The notes under the pieces were generated by a model. It worked only from the letters and a program-made list of their open reading frames with translations, searched no databases and was not told the DNA's origin. Made by a program: the position numbers and the translations under genes. Source: Flavobacteriales bacterium (lineage in GTDB: Bacteria; Bacteroidota; Bacteroidia; Flavobacteriales; Flavobacteriaceae). From it: a stretch of 38,396 nucleotides of DNA. Within the stretch, counting starts at the first letter, position 1. Every line of letters begins with the position of its first letter. Below are positions 32,146 through 38,396 of the stretch, in pieces. The stretch is taken from NCBI GenBank assembly GCA_027066365.1, contig JAMONV010000041.1, positions 1 through 38,396 of the forward strand. The letters run 5' to 3'.

Positions 32146-33098
32146 AATGGAAAATCAAAAAATATAAAGCCGGCGAATATGAACTTTGGAATCGCGTCGT
32201 GAGCCTTTCCGAAACCGGCATTTTTCAATTCCACCGCGATTATATGGATTATCATGCCGATCGGTTTACGGATTTCTCCCTAATGTTTTACTACGGCGAA
32301 GAGTTGTTCGGGATCTTACCGGCCCATATCCGGGATAACACTTTATTCAGTCATAACGGATTGAGTTTCGGCGGAATCATTCGAAAACGAACTTTCAATC
32401 CGGAAAAAAACTTGAGTTTTTTGCATGCACTCTTGAACTTTTTAGCCCGAAACCATATCCGGAAATTCATCGTCAAATCGCCCCCCGCATTCCTTTATCC
32501 ATGGTTAAACACATACAATGACTGGCTGTATCTACAGGCAGGCCGAATAGAACGGATTCAATTCCATTGGCTGATCGACACCCGAAAGCCCCCTTCGATT
32601 TTACTCAACGCCGACCGAAAAAAACAATTCAAGAAAAAACCCGTTCCACAAACCGGATTGTCGGAAGATTGGTATACATTCTGGCAAATACTGGAACAAA
32701 ACCTACAAGAGCGACACCACACACAACCCGTCCACCGCGTAGACGAAATCATTAAACTAGCCGAAAGTTTTCCGGATCAAATCCGCTTGATAACCGCAAA
32801 GATCGATGGGAAAACAGTAGCAGGAGCCGTTTTATACGATTACCGGCACGTGCTTCATTTTCAATATTTGGCCGCCTTACCCGAAAAAAAATACCGTCAT
32901 GCCGTGGATTTTTTGACAGCAAAAATCATTCGAGACAATTATGAAAAATACGCCTATATTAACCTGGGAACCGCCCGGATTCCCGGACAAAACAACGAAG
33001 ATCCGGGATTGATTTATTGGAAATTCAGTCATGGCGCCGAACCTTTCCCCCAATATACTTTCGTGATAGACACAGAAAAATCGAATACCAAAACATGA
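32142..33098 (+). CDS. GNAT/FemAB-like acyl- or aminoacyl-transferase
   Basis: A 318-residue protein with the FemAB-like pattern seen in Bacteroidota glycan loci. It starts WKIKKYKAGEYELWNRVVSLSETGIFQF and carries a first domain with YYGEELFGILPAHIRDNTLFSHNGLSFGG (about 55-90). A second GNAT-like domain includes ITAKIDGKTVAGAVLYDYRHVLHFQYLA, and the C-terminus has YINLGTARIPGQNNEDPGLIYWKFSHGAEP. It may acylate an amino sugar made by the neighbouring aminotransferase. The ATG overlaps the birA stop (ATGA). A longer frame from 31995 would lie antisense to nothing but runs through birA in another frame and is rejected. Confidence 0.72.
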   Translation: MKWKIKKYKAGEYELWNRVVSLSETGIFQFHRDYMDYHADRFTDFSLMFYYGEELFGILPAHIRDNTLFSHNGLSFGGIIRKRTFNPEKNLSFLHALLNFLARNHIRKFIVKSPPAFLYPWLNTYNDWLYLQAGRIERIQFHWLIDTRKPPSILLNADRKKQFKKKPVPQTGLSEDWYTFWQILEQNLQERHHTQPVHRVDEIIKLAESFPDQIRLITAKIDGKTVAGAVLYDYRHVLHFQYLAALPEKKYRHAVDFLTAKIIRDNYEKYAYINLGTARIPGQNNEDPGLIYWKFSHGAEPFPQYTFVIDTEKSNTKT

Positions 33099-34177
33099 TT
33101 AAATTTCTCGATCTCAACCGGCTGAACAAAACCTATTCCGACCGATTCCTTGAATTAACCAAGGATTTCATCGAACATCATTCCTATATCCTCGGCGAAC
33201 TCGTCGAAACATTCGAACAAAAATGGTCGGAATATTGCGGGGTTCCGTATGCCGTAGGCGTATCCTCGGGAAGTGATGCCCTACTGCTAATCCTGGAAGC
33301 CTATAAAACATTGGGAAAACTACACGCCGGCGACGAAGTAATCGTCCCTTCCAATACCTATATCGCCACCGTTTTAGCCGTTTTACATGCGGGATTGAAA
33401 CCCGTTCTCGTTCCGCCGGGAAAAAATTTCAATTTGGATGAAAACTTTACCATCGGGCCCCGAACCAAAGCCGTTATTGCCGTGCATCTCTACGGAAACA
33501 TACATCCCGTCGATCGCCTCGCCCGCCGTGCCGAAGCGGAAAACCTAATCCTAATCGAAGACGCAGCACAAGCACACGGTGCCGTACTCAACGGCATCAA
33601 AGCCGGCGCTTGGGCACATGCCGCCGCATTCAGTTTCTATCCGACCAAAAACCTTGGCGCATTAGGCGACGCCGGCGCCGTAGTAACCCATGATAAAGTT
33701 TTGGCACAAACCATTCGACAATTGCGCAATTACGGACAAAAAGAAAAATACATAAGTGAACTTCCCGGCCATAACGCCCGCCTCGACCCCATTCAAGCCG
33801 GTTTCTTGCTCATCAAACTGAAAGACTTGGACTTTTATAATCGAAAACGCATCGAAATAGCACGTTTTTACGAAGAAAACATCCGCCACCCCGCTATCAT
33901 AAAACCGGCTTTTTATCCGGACGGAACACACGTATACCATCAATACGTGATCCGATCCACGGAACGCGACCGGCTACAATCCCACCTGAAAAAACACGGC
34001 ATCGAAACGCTGGTGCATTATCCGGTTCCGCCTCATCGTCAAAACGCACTCAAATCGTTAAACATCACCGAACCGGTGAGCGAAAAAATCGGCAGACAAG
34101 TATTAAGCTTACCCGTCGACCCGGTGCTCCGTGGAGAAGAATTGGAATATATTGTCGATATTATCAACCGCTTTTGA
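33095..34177 (+). CDS. DegT/DnrJ/EryC1 family sugar aminotransferase
   Basis: A 360-residue PLP-dependent aminotransferase that converts a keto-sugar nucleotide to an amino sugar. The Schiff-base Lys185 is in SFYPTKNLGALGDAGA, the PLP-pyridine Asp156 is in EDAAQAHGA, and SSGSDALLL (57-65) and PSNTYIATVLAV are conserved. YEENIRHPAII and YHQYVIRS, HGIETLVHYP also fit the family. The product is typically a 3-amino or 4-amino-6-deoxyhexose on dTDP or UDP; which cannot be told. The start is the ATG at 33095, which overlaps the previous stop as ATGA; a longer frame from 33017 is rejected because it runs into the upstream gene. Confidence 0.95.
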   Translation: MIKFLDLNRLNKTYSDRFLELTKDFIEHHSYILGELVETFEQKWSEYCGVPYAVGVSSGSDALLLILEAYKTLGKLHAGDEVIVPSNTYIATVLAVLHAGLKPVLVPPGKNFNLDENFTIGPRTKAVIAVHLYGNIHPVDRLARRAEAENLILIEDAAQAHGAVLNGIKAGAWAHAAAFSFYPTKNLGALGDAGAVVTHDKVLAQTIRQLRNYGQKEKYISELPGHNARLDPIQAGFLLIKLKDLDFYNRKRIEIARFYEENIRHPAIIKPAFYPDGTHVYHQYVIRSTERDRLQSHLKKHGIETLVHYPVPPHRQNALKSLNITEPVSEKIGRQVLSLPVDPVLRGEELEYIVDIINRF

Positions 34178-34182
34178 TCGGT

Positions 34183-35481
34183 ATGAACGGATTGATAAAA
34201 AAAATATTCAACCGAAAACTCACCCCTCATGCATTGTGGAACGCCGCATCCGTAGCCATTCGCCTGATTGCATCTTATTTTTCGAACAAAATCGTCGTTT
34301 GGTACCTCGGGCCCGCCGGAACCGCCATCACCGAGCAAGCCCGCAATTTCCTCGACAGCATACGAGGACTTGTAACCCTAGGCATCAACGAAGGCGTAAT
34401 CAATTATAGCTCCGTTTACAGCGATCGACCCAAGCGCTTGGTTAATTTTTTGGCATCGGTTTACAGGCTGATTATGTATAGCGCTTTTATTATTATGTTT
34501 TTAATGCTGATTCTCGCACCTCAAATCACCGATTATCTTTTCCAAAACCCGAAATATACCTTTATAATATACATCATCGCTTTCTTCGTCCCTCTTTATG
34601 CCTATCAAATTATCCTGCTTGCCGTCTTAAACGGACTTCAACAATACCGCCAAATCTCCGTTTTCAATGCACTCATCCACATTACAGGTATGATCTTAAC
34701 CGCCCTGCTGGTGATTAATCTAAAATATACAGGCGCTTTACTCGGTATTACACTCACTCCTGTGGTAGTTATGGGAATTTTGATTTTCCAAGTGGGAAAA
34801 GACAAAAAATTCCTGCTTTGGGAACCCTTTCAATACATCACCAATAACAATCATAAAAACAACTTCAAACGCTTGTTTCCATACATCATCATGGCATTCG
34901 TTGCCGCCGTAATCATTCCCGTCGGGAATATCCTGATACGTAACCTGATCATCGATTTCTACGGACCCGCCGGAAAAATTCAGGCCGGATATTGGGACGC
35001 CATTCGCAAAATTTCCTCATTTGCCATGATGTTCATTTCACCGCTTTTCGGTATGTTTTATTTGCCTCAATTGGCCAATATCAAAACAGGACAACAATGG
35101 CGCAAGCTCATCTCGGAAATGATCAAATATATATACTTGCCCTTCACTTTTTTGCTTTTAACCGTTTTTATTTTTCGACATTATTTCACACTTTTTATTT
35201 TCTCCCGGGAATATGAACCGATTAATCAATTATATCTCTGGCAATTCTCCGGCGACATTTTAAAAATTTTAGCCTTGTTAATCGCTTATAAAATGTGGAC
35301 CGACAGAACCGTTAACCTTTTTGTTTTCTCCGAATTAAGTTTTTGGATTATCTATTATATTTTTTCATATTATCTAATTGATATTAAAGGAGTTAAAGGA
35401 GTAATTCAAGCCAACATCATCGCCGGTTTTTATTATTTGATTATCATGATAACGGCTTTCCGAAAAACTTTATTTCGATAG
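34183..35481 (+). CDS. O-antigen/lipid-linked oligosaccharide flippase (Wzx-like, MOP superfamily)
   Basis: A 432-residue integral membrane protein with about twelve helices. It begins with SYFSNKIVVWYLGPAGTAITEQARNFLD and a second repeat carries LIIDFYGPAGKIQAGYWDAIRKIS, the gated repeats of polysaccharide flippases of the Wzx/WzxE type. It would flip undecaprenyl-linked oligosaccharide made by the cluster across the inner membrane. An in-frame TTG at 34174 overlaps the previous stop codon; ATG 34183, 5 bases after it, is preferred. It is the last gene of the run; 199 bases and a new promoter separate it from nrdJ. Confidence 0.87.
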   Translation: MNGLIKKIFNRKLTPHALWNAASVAIRLIASYFSNKIVVWYLGPAGTAITEQARNFLDSIRGLVTLGINEGVINYSSVYSDRPKRLVNFLASVYRLIMYSAFIIMFLMLILAPQITDYLFQNPKYTFIIYIIAFFVPLYAYQIILLAVLNGLQQYRQISVFNALIHITGMILTALLVINLKYTGALLGITLTPVVVMGILIFQVGKDKKFLLWEPFQYITNNNHKNNFKRLFPYIIMAFVAAVIIPVGNILIRNLIIDFYGPAGKIQAGYWDAIRKISSFAMMFISPLFGMFYLPQLANIKTGQQWRKLISEMIKYIYLPFTFLLLTVFIFRHYFTLFIFSREYEPINQLYLWQFSGDILKILALLIAYKMWTDRTVNLFVFSELSFWIIYYIFSYYLIDIKGVKGVIQANIIAGFYYLIIMITAFRKTLFR

Positions 35482-35618
35482 ACCCCGGCCATAAAAATTT
35501 TAAATAAAAAATCAAGTCCGTTTTGCCTGATAAAAAATTTTTTATAAAGCAAACCGAATAAAACCAAAAGCGTTGCGAATTACTAACAAACATTGTCAAA
35601 AAAAAAATGAGCTAAGGT

Positions 35619-35649
35619 CTTGACAACCGGTTTTTTTGACCTAATTTTG
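35619..35649 (+). promoter_or_regulatory. promoter of nrdJ (CTTG-N19-TAATTTTG)
   Basis: CTTG (35619-35622) is followed after exactly 19 bases by TAATTTTG (35642-35649), a close match to TTTG-N19-TAnnTTTG. The ATG of nrdJ is 31 bases further on. I saw neither a cobalamin riboswitch nor an NrdR-type palindrome in 35482-35680. Confidence 0.65.
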
Positions 35650-35680
35650 ACGTTGTGTTTTAACTAAAAATCTTTCGATT

Positions 35681-38242
35681 ATGAAGACCTCCGTCAATGA
35701 AAAGAAAATTTATAGCTATGAGGAAGTATCGAATGCCACCAAAGAATACTTTAATGGTGACGAACTGGCCGCCAATATTTGGATTTCCAAATATGCCCTA
35801 CGCAATAAACAAGGTGATTTCTTGGAACTCACGCCCGAGGATATGCACAAACGAATGGCCAAAGAATTTGCACGAATCGAAGACAAATACCACACCGAAG
35901 AAAAACCCGAAGGATTATCCGAATACGGAAAACTTCGTAAAAAATTGACGGAAAGAAAAATATTCCAGTATTTCGACCGCTTTAAATACGTCATACCCCA
36001 AGGAAGCATCATGTTCGGGCTTGGCAATCGCGAAGTGATTTCTTCGCTCTCCAACTGCGTGGTTGTTCCTTCGGTATATGATTCATACGGCGGCATAATG
36101 TATACCGACCAACAATTGGTACAACTGTTCAAACGCCGTTGCGGCGTGGGATTCGACCTGTCGAAACTGCGTCCCAAAGACACCGCCGTAGCCAATGCCG
36201 CACGCACAACCACCGGAGCGGTCTCCTTCATGCACCGCTTTTCATTCACCACACGCGAGGTGGCCCAAAACGGACGACGCGGCGCCTTAATGCTCACCAT
36301 GGATATCGCTCATCCCGATATCGAAGACTTTATCACCGTAAAACAAGACCTAACCGCCGTCACGGGCGCCAATATCTCGGTGCGCCTCTCGGACGAATTC
36401 ATGAAAGCCGTCGTCGAAAACAAAAACTATACCTTACGTTGGCCCATCGATAGCCCCAATCCCAAAATAACCAAAGAAATCAATGCCCGGGAATTGTGGA
36501 ACAAAATTATCGCCTCCGCCCATCGATCCGCAGAACCCGGACTTATTTTCTGGGACAGACAACATTACTATTCCACCTCAAGCATATACCCGGGATTTGA
36601 AAACGAAAGCACCAACCCTTGTAGTGAAATTGCCATGCAAGGAGGCGATTCGTGCCGCTTGATAGCCATAAACTTATATAATTTCGTAAAAAATCCCTTC
36701 ACCCCAAAAGCCAAATTCGACTACGAAAAATTCTATAAAACCGTCTATGAAACCCAACGACTGATGGACGATTTGGTGGATTTGGAACTGGAACATATAG
36801 AACGAATTCTAGCCAAAATCGATTCCGATCCCGAGCCCGATCATATCAAACGTATTGAACGGGAAACTTGGGAATTACTCTACGAAACAGGTAAACGTGC
36901 CCGCAGAACCGGGTTAGGATTTACCGCATTAGCCGACGCCATTGCCGCACTCGGATTAAAATTCGACAGCGACGAAGCCCTCGAACAAGTGGAAAATATC
37001 ATGCGCATGAAGCTCCGCGCCGAATTTGACAGCAGCATCGACATGGCCATCGAACGCGGAACCTTCCGGGATTTCGACCCCGAAATCGAACAAAAATCCG
37101 AATTTGTCAGAATGCTTAAAACGGAATTCCCCGAAATCCATGACCGCATGATGAAATACGGACGGCGTAATATTTCCATTAGCACCGTAGCACCCACCGG
37201 AAGCTTGAGTATTTTAGCCCAAACTTCCTCCGGAATCGAACCCGTATTTATGCTTTCCTATAAACGCCGGCGAAAAGTTAATCCCAATGATCCCAATGCC
37301 AAAGTGGATTTTATTGACGATACCGGCGATGCATTCGAAGAATTTACCGTTTACCACCATCGCCTGAAAGATTGGATGAATGCCTCCGGTGAAACCGATA
37401 TCAAAAAATCCCCCTATCACGGCGCCACCGCCCCGGAAATCGACTGGCGAAAACGCATAAAAATACAAGCCGTAGTTCAAAAATATACCACACATTCCAT
37501 CAGCTCCACCATCAACCTACCCGAAGATACAACCGTGGATCTGGTTGGAAAAATATACGTGGAAGCCTGGAAACAAGGATTGAAAGGCATAACCGTTTAT
37601 CGCGAAGGTTCAAGAAGCGGAATCCTGATCAAAGACGATAAAAAGAAAAAGAAAAAAACCCCCAAAATCAAAACCGAAACCGTCGATTTTCAAGTCTTTC
37701 CTTCAAAACGCCCCAAAAAATTGGAAGCAGACGTCATCCGCTTTTTCAATAAAAAAGAAGAATGGATTGCCGTGGTGGGAAAAATCGATAACCGCCCTTA
37801 TGAAATTTTCACGGGAAAAGCCGAAGATGTCTTCAGCCTACCCGACTACGTTACCCAAGCATGGGTCATCAAAAACAAAGATGAAAACGGAAAATCCCGT
37901 TACGACCTACAATTCGTAGACAAACAAGGCTACAAAATCACCATCGAAGGACTTTCTCGCTCCTTTGACCCCGAATATTGGAATTATGCCAAACTAATAT
38001 CCGGCGTTTTGCGACGCGGAATGCCCATCGACGAAGTGGTAAAACTGGTCGAAGGCCTTAATTTAAGCGATGACTTCATCAATACTTGGAAAAACGGAGT
38101 GGCACGCGCTTTAAAAAAATACATTCCCAACGGAACCGCTCCCAAAGACAAAAAATGCCCCCAATGCGGCGACCCCGAGGGCCTGATTTATGAAGAAGGT
38201 TGTCTCGTATGCAAAAGTTGCGGATACAGCAAGTGCGGATAA
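35681..38242 (+). CDS. nrdJ: adenosylcobalamin-dependent (class II) ribonucleotide reductase
   Basis: An 853-residue class II RNR converting ribonucleotides to deoxyribonucleotides with a cobalamin-generated thiyl radical, no oxygen needed. The redox Cys126 is in SNCVVVP, the radical Cys314 lies in NPCSE with Asn312 and Glu316, and Cys325 is the partner of Cys126. The 11-residue spacing between 314 and 325 matches the known arrangement in class II enzymes. A Lys-rich linker (about 653-667) leads to a C-terminal domain ending in a zinc-ribbon-like CPQC..C..C..C.YSKC motif that probably delivers electrons. The cell must obtain vitamin B12. No class I genes are seen nearby. Confidence 0.96.
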   Translation: MKTSVNEKKIYSYEEVSNATKEYFNGDELAANIWISKYALRNKQGDFLELTPEDMHKRMAKEFARIEDKYHTEEKPEGLSEYGKLRKKLTERKIFQYFDRFKYVIPQGSIMFGLGNREVISSLSNCVVVPSVYDSYGGIMYTDQQLVQLFKRRCGVGFDLSKLRPKDTAVANAARTTTGAVSFMHRFSFTTREVAQNGRRGALMLTMDIAHPDIEDFITVKQDLTAVTGANISVRLSDEFMKAVVENKNYTLRWPIDSPNPKITKEINARELWNKIIASAHRSAEPGLIFWDRQHYYSTSSIYPGFENESTNPCSEIAMQGGDSCRLIAINLYNFVKNPFTPKAKFDYEKFYKTVYETQRLMDDLVDLELEHIERILAKIDSDPEPDHIKRIERETWELLYETGKRARRTGLGFTALADAIAALGLKFDSDEALEQVENIMRMKLRAEFDSSIDMAIERGTFRDFDPEIEQKSEFVRMLKTEFPEIHDRMMKYGRRNISISTVAPTGSLSILAQTSSGIEPVFMLSYKRRRKVNPNDPNAKVDFIDDTGDAFEEFTVYHHRLKDWMNASGETDIKKSPYHGATAPEIDWRKRIKIQAVVQKYTTHSISSTINLPEDTTVDLVGKIYVEAWKQGLKGITVYREGSRSGILIKDDKKKKKKTPKIKTETVDFQVFPSKRPKKLEADVIRFFNKKEEWIAVVGKIDNRPYEIFTGKAEDVFSLPDYVTQAWVIKNKDENGKSRYDLQFVDKQGYKITIEGLSRSFDPEYWNYAKLISGVLRRGMPIDEVVKLVEGLNLSDDFINTWKNGVARALKKYIPNGTAPKDKKCPQCGDPEGLIYEEGCLVCKSCGYSKCG

Positions 38243-38267
38243 AAATCGATTTATCCCGTAAAAAAAT

Positions 38268-38306
38268 GGGGCTGTCCATTAAGTTTTGGACAGCCCTTTT
38301 TATTTT
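38268..38306 (+). terminator. intrinsic terminator after nrdJ (or IS terminal repeat)
   Basis: GGGCTGTCC (38269-38277) pairs perfectly with GGACAGCCC (38288-38296) around a 10-base loop, followed by TTTTTATTTT. This is a strong intrinsic terminator 26 bases after nrdJ. The same GGGGCTGTCC...GGACAGCCC sequence is typical of the ends of some Bacteroidota insertion sequences, so it may also be a mobile-element end. Confidence 0.8.
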
Positions 38307-38376
38307 GATGGATTTTATTAAATTTTCTTGTTTATTTGGTTGATTTTCTTTATCTTAGCTTAAATAAAAGACAGAG

Positions 38377-38396
38377 ATGGCCAAATTAAGTTTTAA
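38377..38396 (+). CDS. first codons of a gene cut by the window end (possible transposase)
   Basis: ATG at 38377 followed by GCC AAA TTA AGT TTT, encoding MAKLSF before the window ends. A weak promoter (TTG 38328-38330, 20 bases, TATCTTAG 38351-38358) precedes it. Too short to identify; a transposase is one possibility. Confidence 0.35.

Larger units (their letters stand above)
38268..38396 (+). mobile_element. possible left end of an insertion sequence (IS1182-like), truncated by the window
   Basis: The hairpin at 38268-38296 has a GGGGCTGTCC terminal-repeat look. It is followed after about 80 bases by a promoter-like TTG-N20-TATCTTAG (38328-38358) and an ATG at 38377 starting MAKLSF, the kind of N-terminus seen in IS1182-type transposases. 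This is inference from partial sequence; the right end lies outside the window. Confidence 0.3.

Noticed and set aside
33017-33094. Upstream extension of the DegT aminotransferase
   Set aside because: Overlaps the previous gene; the family N-terminus starts at MIKFLDLNR from ATG 33095.
35482-35680. Possible cobalamin riboswitch upstream of nrdJ
   Set aside because: No B12-box-like sequence or multi-helix structure was seen; only the promoter can be supported.
35716-36300. 194-residue minus-strand frame opposite nrdJ
   Set aside because: Shadow of the nrdJ 5' half; Ser-rich with no motif.
1-38396. CRISPR array, tRNA, rRNA or prophage region
   Set aside because: No regularly spaced direct repeats, tRNA-like T-loop with acceptor pairing, rRNA or phage structural genes were noticed.

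Overview
The window looks like chromosomal DNA from a member of the Bacteroidota, most likely a Flavobacteriia-type lineage. I cannot name a genus. The evidence is lineage-marker genes (a GLPGLI-family protein beside a carboxypeptidase-regulatory-like outer-membrane protein, an XrtF-type exosortase, a DUF5723-like outer-membrane protein), lipoproteins with short signal peptides, and repeated TAnnTTTG boxes (the -7 element of the Bacteroidota primary sigma factor) a short way upstream of genes. Most genes are housekeeping or envelope genes, tightly packed, with many ATGA overlaps.

Layout. 1-407: the 3' end of an unidentified gene, then a GC-rich non-coding stretch with several small hairpins. 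408-4043: an AT-rich Cys-containing lipoprotein gene with a clear terminator, then the GLPGLI / outer-membrane-barrel pair. 4044-4366: a gene-free, palindrome-rich spacer; near it the strand composition flips from G>C to C>G on the + strand. 4367-6886: ruvC, divergent from a membrane protein / GT2 glycosyltransferase pair. 6869-9472 (minus): an M49-like zinc peptidase lipoprotein and a short Ppx/GppA phosphatase. 9642-15626: a small membrane protein, the kdsD-tatC-lptB-era operon, then ychF-anmK. 15633-17149 (minus): a DUF6702-like exported protein and an arginyltransferase-like GNAT protein. 17233-17330: 4.5S SRP RNA. 17380-21132: mutS2, an alpha/beta hydrolase, trmB. 21095-21655 (minus): exosortase. 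21698-23665: a lipoprotein and a DUF5723-like protein. 23662-26238 (minus): an operon of a conserved hypothetical, rsmI and rarA. 26367-29321: tdk, alr and a lipoprotein. 29324-30118 (minus): a GT2 glycosyltransferase. 30236-35481: a translationally coupled glycan cluster (glycosyltransferase, birA, GNAT/FemAB-like transferase, DegT aminotransferase, Wzx-like flippase). 35681-38242: class II (B12-dependent) ribonucleotide reductase. 38268-38396: a terminator-like hairpin and the first codons of a further gene, possibly the left end of an insertion sequence.

How the genes work together. KdsD (Kdo precursor), LptB (LPS export ATPase), the GT2/GT4 enzymes, the DegT aminotransferase, the acetyltransferase-like protein and the flippase all point to lipopolysaccharide or O-antigen-type envelope biosynthesis. 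AnmK and Alr serve peptidoglycan recycling and synthesis. RuvC, MutS2 and RarA handle recombination intermediates. Era, YchF, TrmB, RsmI and SRP RNA serve ribosome or translation functions. NrdJ and Tdk supply dNTPs. I saw no tRNA, rRNA, CRISPR array or prophage. I did not find a convincing wholly new multi-gene system. The best leads are the M49 variant motif, the strand-composition switch with its palindromic spacer, the exosortase without its usual partner, and birA inside a glycan operon.
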